In this document: positions 24,490-33,617 of the stretch, piece by piece
How positions within the stretch are numbered: the first letter of the stretch is position 1
Layout of the letters: each line of letters opens with the position of its first letter
Source of the DNA: Streptomyces sp. NRRL S-37
Lineage (GTDB): Bacteria; Actinomycetota; Actinomycetes; Streptomycetales; Streptomycetaceae
NCBI RefSeq assembly: GCF_000721605.1
Contig: NZ_JOIZ01000027.1
Location: 1-64,000, forward strand
Length of the DNA stretch: 64,000 bases
Reading direction: 5' to 3'
Program-made: the position numbers and the translations under genes
The notes under the pieces: generated by a model
The model's database searches: none
What the model saw: the letters and a program-made list of their open reading frames with translations, nothing else
Told to the model about the DNA's origin: nothing

Positions 24490-24716
24490 GGCCCGTGCCT
24501 TTCCGCCACCTGGTAGCGGCCCGCGCGGGTCGTGCGGGGGCGCCGAGAGCTGTCCTCTTGCGCTGACTGCGGTAGATACCGGTGCCACAGCTCAGGGCGT
24601 TCCGGCCGCCATACGGTCGCGCCAGCTCTGCGTCAGGCAGAGTTGGTTCGATCTGGGGGTCGCCTGCATCGTACAGGGATCACCTGTCGCCCGCTGTGAG
24701 GCCGGGCACGCCGGCG

Positions 24717-24805
24717 GTGTCCCGTCCGCGGTCCGCCGGTGTCCCGTCCGATGCCCGTTCAGCGTCCCGCCTGCGGTCCGTCAGCGTCCCGTCCGCGGTC
24801 CGTCG
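24717..24805. repeat. Four 22-23-bp tandem repeats at the antiporter 3' end
   Basis: Head-to-tail copies of GTGTCCCGTCCGCGGTCCG-type units begin at 24717, 24739, 24762 and 24784. The last overlaps the final eight codons and stop of the antiporter gene on the minus strand. Confidence 0.8.
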
Positions 24806-26277
24806 GTGCCCAGCCAGCCGGCCAGCTTGCCGCCCCGGCCGACCGCGCGCAGGCGCCGTTCGGCGGCGTCCCGTACCGGGTCCGTGGCGACGACGAGCAG
24901 CTCGTCCCCGCGGCGCAGCACCGTCGACGGCAGCGGTACGAACGACCTTCCCCCGCGCACGACGAGGGTGACGGCGGACCCGCTCGGCAGCCGCAGCTCG
25001 GCGACCTCCACGCCGTGCATCCTCGACCCGGCCGGGATGGCGACCGACAGCAGGTGTCCGCGCAGCCGCTCCAGGGGCGCCGACTCGATGCCGAGGTCGG
25101 CGGCGGAGTCCGCGCCCAGGCGCAGCTTGCGGGCCAGCCAGGGCAGGGTCGGCCCCTGGATGAGGGTGTAGACGACGACCAGGACGAAGACGATGTTGAA
25201 GATCCGCTCGCTCCCGGCGACGCCCTGCACCATCGGGATCGTCGCCAGGATGATGGGCACGGCGCCGCGCAGCCCCGCCCAGGACATCAGCGTCTGCTCC
25301 TGCCAGGGCACCCGGAACGGCAGCAGGCAGAGGACGACGCTCAGCGGGCGGGCCACCATGGTGAGCGCCAGTCCGATGAGCAGCGCGGGCACGATGTCGT
25401 CGCCCAGTTCGTGCGGGGTGACGAGCAGGCCGAGCAGGACGAACATGCCGATCTGGGCTATCCAGCCGAGCCCCTCGGCGAAGCCGCGGGTGGCGGGCCA
25501 GTGCGGCAGCTTGGCGTTGCCCAGCAGCATCGAGGCGAGGTAGACGGCGAGGAAGCCGCTGCCGTGGGCGATGGCGCCGAACGCGTAGGCGGCGACCGCG
25601 ATGGCCATGACGGCGATCGGGTAGAGGCCGGAGGCGGGCAGCGCCACGTGCCGCAGTCCCCAGGCGCCCAGCCAGCCCACCGCGAATCCGATGGCGGCGC
25701 CGATGGCCAGCTCCAGCACTATCTCGCCGACCAGGACGTACCAGTGCTCGACCGGTCCGGCCGAGGAGAAGGCGACGACCAGGATGACGACGGGCGCGTC
25801 GTTGAAGCCGGACTCCGCCTCCAGTGTGCCCGTCACCCGCGCGGGGAGCGGTATTTTCCGCAGCACCGAGAAGACGGCCGCCGCGTCGGTCGAGGACACC
25901 ACCGCGCCGATGATCAGCGCCTGCCGCCACTCCAGCCCGACCAGGAAGTGCGCGGCCGACGCCGTGACGCCGACGCTCACCGCGACGCCGGCCAGGGCGA
26001 GCGCGGCGGCGGAGGGCAGGATCGGTCTGACCTCCGTCCACTTCGTGCCCAGGCCGCCCTCGGCCAGGATCACGACCAGGGCCGCGTATCCGATGACCTG
26101 GGTCAGCTCGGCGTTGTCGAAGTGGATGTCGCCGAAGCCGTCCTGGCCCAGGGCGATGCCGATGCCCAGGTAGACGAGCAGGCTGGGGAGCCCGCTGCGC
26201 GAGGAGATCCGGACCGCTGCGACGGCGACGAGCAGGACGATCGAGCAGACGAGCAGGAGCTGGTTGAGGTGGTGGAC
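24781..26277 (-). CDS. Potassium/proton antiporter, CPA1 type with TrkA-C domain
   Basis: About 498 residues. The membrane part (1-385) has NQLLLVCSIVLLVAVAAV, PSLLVYLGIGIALGQ, GAVVSSTDAAAVFSVLR with the ion-binding Asp, and ESGFNDAPVVILV, as in NhaP2/CvrA-like exchangers. RGAVPIILAT is also characteristic. A C-terminal TrkA-C (RCK-C) domain covers about 400-480 (HGVEVAELRLPSGSAV, RGDELLVVATDP), the likely nucleotide or cation sensing module. GTG at 26277 is preferred, though the Shine-Dalgarno spacing is long. The final residues are encoded by a tandem repeat. Confidence 0.88.
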   Translation of the reverse strand, partial: VHHLNQLLLVCSIVLLVAVAAVRISSRSGLPSLLVYLGIGIALGQDGFGDIHFDNAELTQVIGYAALVVILAEGGLGTKWTEVRPILPSAAALALAGVAVSVGVTASAAHFLVGLEWRQALIIGAVVSSTDAAAVFSVLRKIPLPARVTGTLEAESGFNDAPVVILVVAFSSAGPVEHWYVLVGEIVLELAIGAAIGFAVGWLGAWGLRHVALPASGLYPIAVMAIAVAAYAFGAIAHGSGFLAVYLASMLLGNAKLPHWPATRGFAEGLGWIAQIGMFVLLGLLVTPHELGDDIVPALLIGLALTMVARPLSVVLCLLPFRVPWQEQTLMSWAGLRGAVPIILATIPMVQGVAGSERIFNIVFVLVVVYTLIQGPTLPWLARKLRLGADSAADLGIESAPLERLRGHLLSVAIPAGSRMHGVEVAELRLPSGSAVTLVVRGGRSFVPLPSTVLRRGDELLVVATDPVRDAAERRLRAVGRGGKLAGWLGTDGPRTGR

Positions 26278-26550
26278 AGTCAGCGGCCGTTCCCTTCCCT
26301 GGCCCAGGCGCATCCGCGCGTGAGCTCACGTACATCGCATACGAGCCACCGCTCCCGCGGCAAACTACTTCGTTACCTTACCTAACTCTTGACGCTTTCT
26401 TGACGCGTGAGACGGCAAGATCGAACGTCCGTCCGGGCTGGTTCCCGACTCCGCGTCAAGGGGCGCGGGGCCCTGCGCCTATCGTTGCTCCAGCGCTCAG
26501 TTAAAAGCACAGCCCGACCTGCCGCTCGCGTTAGGACAGCAAGGACAGCG
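26278..26550. promoter_or_regulatory. Divergent promoter region, antiporter and penicillin acylase
   Basis: 273 bp with a relatively AT-rich centre near 26361-26401. TTGACG occurs twice, at 26389-26394 and 26400-26405, possible -35 elements for the acylase gene. No clear operator was seen. Confidence 0.45.
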
Positions 26551-29427
26551 ATGCCCACCGACACCACCGCCTCCCCGGGTCAGCAGGCCGGCGCCTCCAC
26601 GGGGCAGCAGCCCGGCAAGTCCGGCAGGAAGAAGGGACGCAGAGGACGACTGATCGTGCTCGTCCTGGTGCTGGCCCTGATCGGTGCTGTCGCCTACGGC
26701 GGGTACTGGTCGGTCAGCACCGTGCGTGCCTCCTTCCCGCAGACCAAGGGCTCGATCACGCTCAAGGGCCTGACGGGGACCGTCGACGTCAAGCGGGACG
26801 GCTACGGCATCCCGCAGATCTACGCCTCCTCCGACGAGGACCTGTTCATGGCGCAGGGCTACGTCCAGGCGCAGGACCGGTTCTACGAGATGGACGTGCG
26901 CCGGCACATGACCGCCGGGCGCCTGTCGGAGATGTTCGGCAAGAGCCAGATCGACAACGACGAGTTCCTGCGCACCCTGGGCTGGGACCGGATCGCCGAG
27001 GAGGAGTACGAGAAGAAGCTCTCCCCCGCCACCAAGAAGTACCTCCAGGCGTACGCCGAGGGCGTCAACGCCTACCTGGAGGGCAAGGAGGGCAAGGAGA
27101 TCTCCCTCGAGTACGCGGCGCTGGGCTTCGAGAACGACTACAAGCCCGGGAAGTGGACCCCGGTCGACTCCGTGGCCTGGCTGAAGGCGATGGCCTGGGA
27201 CCTGCGCGGCAACATGCAGGACGAGATCGACCGCGCGCTGATGACCAGCCGCCTCGGCCCGAAGCAGATCGCCGACCTGTACCCGGCGTACCCGTACAGC
27301 CGGAACAAGCCGGTGGTCCAGGAGGGCCAGTACAACCAGCTCACCGGGGCGTACGAGCAGGGCGAGAGCACGGGGACGGGGACCGGCACCGGGACGGGCA
27401 CGGAGACCGGCACGGGCACCGGGATCGGCACCGGCACGGGCACAGGTACAGGTACCGGGACCGGGACTGGCACCGGCACCGGCACCGGCACAGGTACAGG
27501 TACCGGGACCGGCACCGGCACCAGTGGTTCCTCCCTGGAGAGCCAGCTCACCGGCCTCCAGGAGGTCCTCCAGGACCTGCCCACCGCCGTCGGCGTCAAC
27601 GGCGACGGCATCGGCTCCAACTCCTGGGTGGTCTCCGGCGAGCACACCATCACCGGCAAGCCGCTGCTCGCCAACGACCCGCACCTGTCGGCCTCGCTGC
27701 CGTCCGTCTGGTACCAGATGGGCCTGCACTGCCGCGAGGTCTCGACCACCTGCCGGTACGACGTCGCCGGCTACACCTTCGCGGGCATGCCGGGCGTGAT
27801 AATCGGCCACAACCAGGACATCGCCTGGGGCCTGACCAACTCCGGCGTCGACGTCACCGACCTCTACCTGGAGAAGATCACCGGCGACGGCTACCAGTAC
27901 GACGGCAAGGTGGTGCCCTTCAAGACCCGCGAGGAGACCATCAAGGTCGCCGGCGGCAAGGCGCAGAAGATCGTCGTCCGTGAGACCAACAACGGCCCCC
28001 TGCTCTCCGACCGTTCCGACGACCTGGTGAAGACCGGCAGGAAGGCCACCGTCGACAGCGCCGCTCCCGACCGGGGCGACGGCTACGGCGTCGCGCTGCG
28101 CTGGACCGCCCTGGACGCCGGCCGCACCATGGACTCGATCTTCGCGATGAACCGCGCGAAGGACTGGGACGACTTCCGCGAGGCCGCCGCCCTGTTCGAG
28201 GTGCCCTCGCAGAACCTGATCTACGCGGACACCGAGGACCACATCGGCTACACCCTTCCCGGGAAGATCCCCACCCGCGCGGAGAAGCACGACGGCTCCA
28301 TCCCCGCCCCCGGCTGGGACCCCGCCTACGAGTGGACCGGCTGGATCGAGCAGGACGCGCTGCCCTACGAGTACGACCCGGACCGCGGCTACATCGTCAC
28401 CGCCAACCAGGCCGTCGTCGACGAGGACTACCCGTACACGCTGACCACCGACTGGGGGTACGGCGCCCGCAGCCAGCGGATCACCGAACTGATCAAGTCG
28501 AAGATCAAGGACGGCGGCAAGATCTCCACCGACGACATGCGGCAGATGCAGCTCGACAGCTCCAGCACCATCGCCAAGCTGCTGGTGCCGCACCTGCTCA
28601 AGATCGACACCGAGGACGCGGACGTCCGCGAGGCGCAGAAGCTGCTGGAGGGCTGGGACTACACCCAGGACGCCGACTCGGCGGCCGCCGCCTACTTCAA
28701 CTCCGTGTGGCGCAACATCCTCAAGCTCGCCTTCGGCCACAAGCTGCCCAAGGAGCTGCGGGTCAAGGGCCAGTGCGTATGGGTCGACCCGGTCAACACC
28801 ACCGGGCCCGCCGACGAGGCGGGCAAGGTCCGCGAGTGCGGTCAGCGCGACGCCGACCAGGCGCAGCCCGACGGCGGCGACCGCTGGTTCGAGGTGGTCC
28901 GCAAGCTGATGGACAAGGAGGACAGCTCCTGGTGGAAGACCCCCAAGTCGGGCACCCGCCCCGCAGCGGACAACCGTGACGAGCTGTTCAAGCGCGCCCT
29001 GATCGACGCCCGCTGGGAGCTGACCGCCAAGCTCGGCAAGGACATCGACACCTGGAGCTGGGGCCGGCTGCACCGCCTGTTCCTGGACAACCAGACCCTC
29101 GGCACCGAGGGCCCGGACTTCCTGCAGTACATGCTCAACCGCGGCCCGTGGAAGCTCGGCGGCGGCGAGGCCACCGTCAACGCGACCGGCTGGAACGCCG
29201 CCGGCGGCTACGACGTCGTGTGGGTGCCGTCCATGCGGATGGTGGTCAACCTCGGCGACCTCGACAAGTCCCGGTGGATCAACCTCACCGGCGCCTCCGG
29301 GCACGCCTACAGCGCCCACTACGTCGACCAGACGGACAAGTGGGCCGAGGGCGAGCTGCTGGAGTGGTCGTACTCGCAGAAGGCGGTCGCGGACAGCACC
29401 AGCGACACCCTGCTGCTGAAGCCCTGA
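26551..29427 (+). CDS. Penicillin acylase family protein (Ntn hydrolase)
   Basis: 958 residues. A short cytoplasmic head and signal-anchor (LIVLVLVLALIGAVAYGG) indicate export or membrane anchoring. The alpha chain covers about 65-270 and the beta chain starts at the nucleophile Ser356 in GIGSNSWVVSG. The spacer contains about 50 residues of Thr-Gly repeat (about 274-324). VDVKRDGYGIPQIYA and NDPHLSASLPSVWYQMGL are family signatures. Members hydrolyse amides such as penicillins, acyl-homoserine lactones or echinocandin side chains. ATG at 26551 has AAGGA upstream. Substrate not predictable. Confidence 0.9.
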   Translation: MPTDTTASPGQQAGASTGQQPGKSGRKKGRRGRLIVLVLVLALIGAVAYGGYWSVSTVRASFPQTKGSITLKGLTGTVDVKRDGYGIPQIYASSDEDLFMAQGYVQAQDRFYEMDVRRHMTAGRLSEMFGKSQIDNDEFLRTLGWDRIAEEEYEKKLSPATKKYLQAYAEGVNAYLEGKEGKEISLEYAALGFENDYKPGKWTPVDSVAWLKAMAWDLRGNMQDEIDRALMTSRLGPKQIADLYPAYPYSRNKPVVQEGQYNQLTGAYEQGESTGTGTGTGTGTETGTGTGIGTGTGTGTGTGTGTGTGTGTGTGTGTGTGTGTSGSSLESQLTGLQEVLQDLPTAVGVNGDGIGSNSWVVSGEHTITGKPLLANDPHLSASLPSVWYQMGLHCREVSTTCRYDVAGYTFAGMPGVIIGHNQDIAWGLTNSGVDVTDLYLEKITGDGYQYDGKVVPFKTREETIKVAGGKAQKIVVRETNNGPLLSDRSDDLVKTGRKATVDSAAPDRGDGYGVALRWTALDAGRTMDSIFAMNRAKDWDDFREAAALFEVPSQNLIYADTEDHIGYTLPGKIPTRAEKHDGSIPAPGWDPAYEWTGWIEQDALPYEYDPDRGYIVTANQAVVDEDYPYTLTTDWGYGARSQRITELIKSKIKDGGKISTDDMRQMQLDSSSTIAKLLVPHLLKIDTEDADVREAQKLLEGWDYTQDADSAAAAYFNSVWRNILKLAFGHKLPKELRVKGQCVWVDPVNTTGPADEAGKVRECGQRDADQAQPDGGDRWFEVVRKLMDKEDSSWWKTPKSGTRPAADNRDELFKRALIDARWELTAKLGKDIDTWSWGRLHRLFLDNQTLGTEGPDFLQYMLNRGPWKLGGGEATVNATGWNAAGGYDVVWVPSMRMVVNLGDLDKSRWINLTGASGHAYSAHYVDQTDKWAEGELLEWSYSQKAVADSTSDTLLLKP
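27370..27525. repeat. Thr-Gly microsatellite in the acylase spacer
   Basis: About 25 alternating ACN-GGN codon pairs, interrupted once by Glu and once by Ile, and built from a degenerate 6-bp unit (ACCGGN). It falls between the presumed alpha and beta chains. Confidence 0.9.
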
Positions 29428-29446
29428 CCCCCTGGTCCCCGCCGCC

Positions 29447-29484
29447 GGAAGCGGCCGCCACGCGCACGCGTGGCGGCCGCTTCC
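29447..29484. terminator. Bidirectional terminator between acylase and cyclo-ligase genes
   Basis: An 18-bp perfect stem (29447-29464 with 29467-29484) with a 2-nt formal loop, shared by convergent genes. Confidence 0.9.
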
Positions 29485-29492
29485 GCGTGTGC

Positions 29493-29526
29493 GGGGGCTC
29501 AGCCGAACCGGGGGCTCAGCCGAACC
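29493..29526. repeat. 17-bp perfect tandem duplication over a stop codon
   Basis: Two adjacent copies of GGGGGCTCAGCCGAACC. The right copy holds the stop codon of the cyclo-ligase gene; the left copy repeats it downstream. Confidence 0.85.
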
Positions 29527-30130
29527 GGCGCACCCCGGACGGTGTCACCACCGCGTGCACCGGCCGGTCGTGCGGCTCGGCGGGGACGCGCGCGACGACC
29601 TCCGTGTCGTACAGCAGCACCACCAGCGCCGGACGCGCGCCCGCGCGGTCCAGCCGGGCGAGGACGCGGTCGTAGGAGCCGCCGCCGCGTCCCAGGCGCA
29701 TCCCGCGCGCGTCGACGGCGAGGCCCGGCAGCAGGACGACGTCCGCCTCCGTGACGGCGTCCGGTCCGAGAAGCGGACCCGAGGGCTCGAAAAGCGCCAT
29801 CTTCGCGCCGTGCCGCACCCGTGTGAGCGAGTCCTCGCCCTCGTACGTCCCCCAGTCCAGGTCGTTGTCGGGCAGCAGCGCGGGCAGCAGTACGCGTGCG
29901 CCCCGCGCGCGCAGCGCGTCGAGCAGCGCGAGCGTGCCGGGTTCGCTCCCCACGGAGACGTACGCCGCCACCGTGCGCGCGTGCGCCAGTTCGGGCAGTC
30001 CGAGCGCCCGCCCGGCCAGCACGGTCGCGGATTTCCGCACGTCATCCGCCGTCAACCCGTTCCTCACCGTGAGGATTTCCCGGCGCCATGCCCGCTTGTC
30101 AAGATCGCTCGGGCCTTCTGCGTGTCTCAA
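29516..30130 (-). CDS. 5-formyltetrahydrofolate cyclo-ligase
   Basis: 204 residues. The enzyme converts 5-formyl-THF to 5,10-methenyl-THF with ATP, in folate one-carbon metabolism. KRAWRREILTVRNGL at the N-terminus, VGSEPGTLALLDALRARG, LLPGLAVDARGMRLGRGGGSYDRVL (ATP and folate loop) and HDRPVHAVVTPSGV are family signatures. TTG at 30130 is the likely start, possibly leaderless (GATACGG just upstream). It is divergent from galU across 80 bp. The stop lies in a 17-bp tandem duplication. Confidence 0.92.
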   Translation of the reverse strand: MRHAEGPSDLDKRAWRREILTVRNGLTADDVRKSATVLAGRALGLPELAHARTVAAYVSVGSEPGTLALLDALRARGARVLLPALLPDNDLDWGTYEGEDSLTRVRHGAKMALFEPSGPLLGPDAVTEADVVLLPGLAVDARGMRLGRGGGSYDRVLARLDRAGARPALVVLLYDTEVVARVPAEPHDRPVHAVVTPSGVRRFG

Positions 30131-30210
30131 ATCCGTACCCGTATCGTTCCAATATGCTCATATGAGCGGTAATTAACCGGAGCCCCAGATTCACTGCAAA
30201 GGGGCCCGAT

Positions 30211-31134
30211 ATGGTGGCGCACATGTCTCAGTCACACCCTCGGATCAGCAAGGCTGTCATCCCCGCAGCCGGCCTCGGCACCCGGTTCCTGCCGGCCACC
30301 AAGGCCACTCCCAAGGAGATGCTGCCGGTCGTCGACAAGCCGGCGATCCAGTACGTGGTCGAAGAGGCCGTCTCCGCCGGCCTCGACGACGTCCTCATGG
30401 TGACGGGCCGCAACAAGCGCCCCCTGGAGGACCACTTCGACCGCAACTACGAGCTGGAGTCCGCCCTCCAGAAGAAGGGCGACGCCGACCGCCTCGCCAA
30501 GGTCCAGGAGTCCAGCGACCTGGCCACCATGCACTACGTCCGCCAGGGCGACCCCAAGGGCCTCGGCCACGCCGTGCTGTGCGCCGCCCCGCACGTCGGT
30601 GACGAGCCCTTCGCCGTTCTCCTCGGCGACGACCTGATCGACCCGCGCGACCCCCTGCTCCAGCGCATGATCGACGTCCAGCAGCAGCACGGCGGCAGCG
30701 TCGTCGCGCTCATGGAGGTGGCCCCCGAGCAGATCCACCTCTACGGCTCCGCCGCCGTCGAGGCCACCGCGGACTCCGACGTCGTCAAGGTCACCGGCCT
30801 GGTCGAGAAGCCCGCTCCCGAGGACGCGCCCTCGAACTACGCCGTCATCGGCCGCTACGTCCTCGACCCCGCCGTCTTCGGCATACTGCGCACGACCGAG
30901 CCCGGCCGCGGCGGCGAGATCCAGCTCACCGACGCCCTCCAGCAGCTCGCCACGGACGAGAAGGCCGGCGGCCCGGTGCACGGCGTCGTCTTCAAGGGCC
31001 GCCGCTATGACACCGGCGACCGCGGCGACTACCTGCGTGCCATCGTCCGGCTCGCGTGCGAACGTGAGGACCTGGGCCCGGACTTCCGGACCTGGCTCCG
31101 CAGTTACGTCACCGAGGAGATGCAGCAACGTTGA
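30211..31134 (+). CDS. galU: UTP-glucose-1-phosphate uridylyltransferase
   Basis: 307 residues. It makes UDP-glucose from UTP and glucose-1-phosphate for cell-wall and trehalose synthesis. The nucleotide-binding signature is KAVIPAAGLGTRFLPATKA and PKEMLPVVDKPAIQYVVEEA. FAVLLGDDLI holds the metal-binding Asp, and VEKPAPEDAPSNYAVIGRYVL and KGRRYDTGDRGDYLRA complete the active site. ATG at 30211 has AAAGGGG seven nt upstream. Its stop overlaps the next start (TTGA), so it is coupled to glp in an operon running to mog. Confidence 0.95.
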   Translation: MVAHMSQSHPRISKAVIPAAGLGTRFLPATKATPKEMLPVVDKPAIQYVVEEAVSAGLDDVLMVTGRNKRPLEDHFDRNYELESALQKKGDADRLAKVQESSDLATMHYVRQGDPKGLGHAVLCAAPHVGDEPFAVLLGDDLIDPRDPLLQRMIDVQQQHGGSVVALMEVAPEQIHLYGSAAVEATADSDVVKVTGLVEKPAPEDAPSNYAVIGRYVLDPAVFGILRTTEPGRGGEIQLTDALQQLATDEKAGGPVHGVVFKGRRYDTGDRGDYLRAIVRLACEREDLGPDFRTWLRSYVTEEMQQR

Positions 31135-32453
31135 GCACCGCCGCGCCCCGCACCGCAGGACCGGACCACCTCTGGTCGGTGGACGAGCACCTGGACGACA
31201 TCCTCGCGACCGTCCGGCCCCTCGAACCCATCGAGCTGCACCTCCTCGACGCCCAGGGCTGTGTCCTGGTCGAGGACGTCACGGTGCCCGTCTCCCTGCC
31301 CCCGTTCGACAACAGTTCCATGGACGGGTACGCGGTGCGGGTCGCGGACGTCGCCGGCGCGAGCGAGCGGTACCCGGCGGCCCTCGAGGTCGTCGGGGAC
31401 GTCGCCGCCGGCGCGGCCGGTCTCCTCCACGTCGGCCCCGGCCAGGCCGCCCGCATCATGACCGGCGCCCCGCTCCCGCCCGGCGCCGAGACCGTCGTCC
31501 CCGTCGAGTGGACCGACGGCGGACTCGGCGAGGGCCCGGCCACCGGGATGCGCGCCCGCAGCCTCGCCCCCGAGGGCGCCACCGGGCAGGTGAACGTGTA
31601 CCGCCCGGCCGAGGCACGCGCGCACGTGCGCGCGAAGGGCAGCGACGTCAGGGCCGGCGACCGCGCCCTGGCGGCCGGTACCGTCCTCGGCCCGCCGCAG
31701 ATCTCCCTGCTGGCCGCGATCGGCCGCGGCACGGTCCGCGTGCGCCCGCGCCCGCGCGTGGTGGTCCTCTCCACCGGCAGCGAACTCGTCCAGCCCGACG
31801 AGGAACTGCGCCCCGGTCAGATCTACGACTCCAACAGCTTCGCCCTCACCGCCGCCGCGCGGGACGCCGGCGCGATCGCCTACCGCGTGGGCGCCGTCGC
31901 CGACGACGCCACGACCCTGCGGGACACCATCGAGGACCAGCTGGTGCGCGCCGACCTGATGGTCACCACCGGCGGCGTGAGCGTCGGGGCGTACGACGTC
32001 GTCAAGGAGGCGCTGTCGTACGCCGGGGACGAGGACGAGCCCGGCAGCGGCGTCGAGTTCCGCAAGCTCGCCATGCAGCCGGGCAAGCCCCAGGGCTTCG
32101 GTTCCGTCGGCCCCGACCACACCCCGCTCCTCGCCCTGCCCGGCAACCCGGTCTCCAGTTACGTCTCCTTCGAGCTGTTCGTCCGTCCCGCCATCCGCAC
32201 CCTGATGGGCCTGACGGACGTCCACCGGCCGAGGGTCCGCGCGAAGCTCACCGCGGACCGGGCGCTGACCTCGCCGCGGGGCCGCCGCCAGTTCCTGCGC
32301 GGCCGGTACGCGGACGGCACGGTGACCCCGGTCGGCGGCGCCGGCTCCCACCTCGTGGCGGCCCTCGCGCGGGCGAACGCGCTGATCGTCGTCCCCGAGG
32401 ACGCCGAGTCCGTCGCGCCCGGCACCGAGGTCGAGGTGGTCCTGCTCGGCTGA
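31131..32453 (+). CDS. glp: Gephyrin-like molybdotransferase Glp (MoeA family)
   Basis: 440 residues, MoeA/gephyrin-E fold. The N-terminal domains contain PFDNSSMDGYAVR, and RIMTGAPLPPGAETVVPVE is the second signature. The MogA-like domain (about 205-345) has TGSELVQPDEELRPGQIYDSNS, TTGGVSVGAYDVV and LPGNPVSSYVSF. Domain IV is at the C-terminus. Start TTG at 31131 has GAGGAG upstream and overlaps galU by 4 bp. In corynebacteria a MoeA-like Glp binds the membrane protein GlpR and FtsZ in division. The sepX/glpR gene four positions downstream supports that identity; an ordinary Moco role is not excluded. Confidence 0.88.
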   Translation: MSTAAPRTAGPDHLWSVDEHLDDILATVRPLEPIELHLLDAQGCVLVEDVTVPVSLPPFDNSSMDGYAVRVADVAGASERYPAALEVVGDVAAGAAGLLHVGPGQAARIMTGAPLPPGAETVVPVEWTDGGLGEGPATGMRARSLAPEGATGQVNVYRPAEARAHVRAKGSDVRAGDRALAAGTVLGPPQISLLAAIGRGTVRVRPRPRVVVLSTGSELVQPDEELRPGQIYDSNSFALTAAARDAGAIAYRVGAVADDATTLRDTIEDQLVRADLMVTTGGVSVGAYDVVKEALSYAGDEDEPGSGVEFRKLAMQPGKPQGFGSVGPDHTPLLALPGNPVSSYVSFELFVRPAIRTLMGLTDVHRPRVRAKLTADRALTSPRGRRQFLRGRYADGTVTPVGGAGSHLVAALARANALIVVPEDAESVAPGTEVEVVLLG

Positions 32454-32539
32454 GCGTGACCGGTTGACGGTACCGTGTCGCGCACAGCAGGCCCGTGCGC
32501 CGCACCGCCACGGGCCAGGACCGGGAGCGCCACACGATC

Positions 32540-33052
32540 ATGACCGTGCCTTCCCGGGGGGAGACCCCCGGACCCTCCGACCAGCCCCGCCTGACCCATG
32601 TCGACGAGGCGGGCGCCGCCCGCATGGTCGACGTGTCCGGCAAGGACGTCACCGCGCGCACCGCGCGGGCCACCGGCCGCGTTCTCGTCTCCCCGCGCGT
32701 GATCGAGCTGCTGCGCGGCGAGGGCGTCCCCAAGGGCGACGCGCTGGCCACCGCGCGCATCGCGGGCATCATGGGCGCCAAGCGCACCCCCGATCTGATC
32801 CCGCTCTGTCACCCGTTGTCGGTGTCCGGTGTGAAACTGGACCTGTCGGTCGCGGACGACGCCGTGGAGATCGCGGCGACCGTGAAGACGACGGACCGCA
32901 CGGGCGTCGAGATGGAGGCGCTCACCGCGGTCTCCGTCGCCGCGCTCACCGTGATCGACATGGTCAAGGCGGTCGACAAGGAGGCGGTCATCACGGACGT
33001 GCGGGTCGAGGAGAAGACGGGCGGAAAGTCGGGCGACTGGAGCCGGACATGA
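32540..33052 (+). CDS. moaC: Cyclic pyranopterin monophosphate synthase MoaC
   Basis: 170 residues. MoaC acts after MoaA in molybdopterin synthesis, forming cyclic pyranopterin monophosphate. Signatures: [25 protein letters not shown] at the N-terminus, [22 protein letters not shown] in the active site, and [32 protein letters not shown] at the C-terminus. ATG at 32540 is preceded by GGGAG at a longish distance. Stop and next start overlap (ATGA), so it is coupled to mog. Confidence 0.95.
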   Translation: MTVPSRGETPGPSDQPRLTHVDEAGAARMVDVSGKDVTARTARATGRVLVSPRVIELLRGEGVPKGDALATARIAGIMGAKRTPDLIPLCHPLSVSGVKLDLSVADDAVEIAATVKTTDRTGVEMEALTAVSVAALTVIDMVKAVDKEAVITDVRVEEKTGGKSGDWSRT

Positions 33053-33591
33053 CTCTCGACACTTCGATCGGCGGCGCGCTGCCCGCTCCGTACAGCGCGC
33101 TCGTGGTCACGGCCTCCAACCGGGCCGCCGCCGGCGTCTACGAGGACAAGGGCGGCCCGCTGATCGCGGAGGGGCTGCGGCGCTTCGGGTTCGCGGTCGA
33201 CGGCCCACAGGTCGTCCCCGACGGCGACCCCGTGGAGACCGCCCTGCGCGCGGGCGCCGACGCCGGGTACGACGTGATCGTGACCACCGGCGGCACCGGC
33301 GTCTCCCCCACCGACCGCACCCCCGAGGCGACCCGCCGGGTCATCGACCACGAGATCCCCGGCATCGCGGAGGCCATCCGCGCGTACGGCCGTGACAAGG
33401 TGCCCACGGCCGCGCTCTCCCGGGGCCTCGCCGGCGTCGCGGGCGGCACGCTGATCGTCAACCTGCCGGGGTCCAGTGGCGGGGTGAAGGACGGTCTCGC
33501 CGTCCTGGAGCCGCTGCTGAGGCACGCCGTGGACCAGCTGCGCGGCGGGGACCACCCGAGACCGGACGTCACGGGCGGGGGTGCGAACTGA
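33049..33591 (+). CDS. mog: MogA/MoaB-type molybdopterin adenylyltransferase
   Basis: 180 residues. It adenylates molybdopterin before metal insertion by MoeA-type proteins. Conserved motifs are [83 protein letters not shown]. It overlaps moaC by 4 bp. The stop codon at 33589 falls within the likely start of the acetyltransferase, so the operon probably continues. Confidence 0.92.
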   Translation: MTLDTSIGGALPAPYSALVVTASNRAAAGVYEDKGGPLIAEGLRRFGFAVDGPQVVPDGDPVETALRAGADAGYDVIVTTGGTGVSPTDRTPEATRRVIDHEIPGIAEAIRAYGRDKVPTAALSRGLAGVAGGTLIVNLPGSSGGVKDGLAVLEPLLRHAVDQLRGGDHPRPDVTGGGAN

Positions 33592-33617
33592 ACAGCCCAC
33601 ACTGGCCGGTCGAGCTG

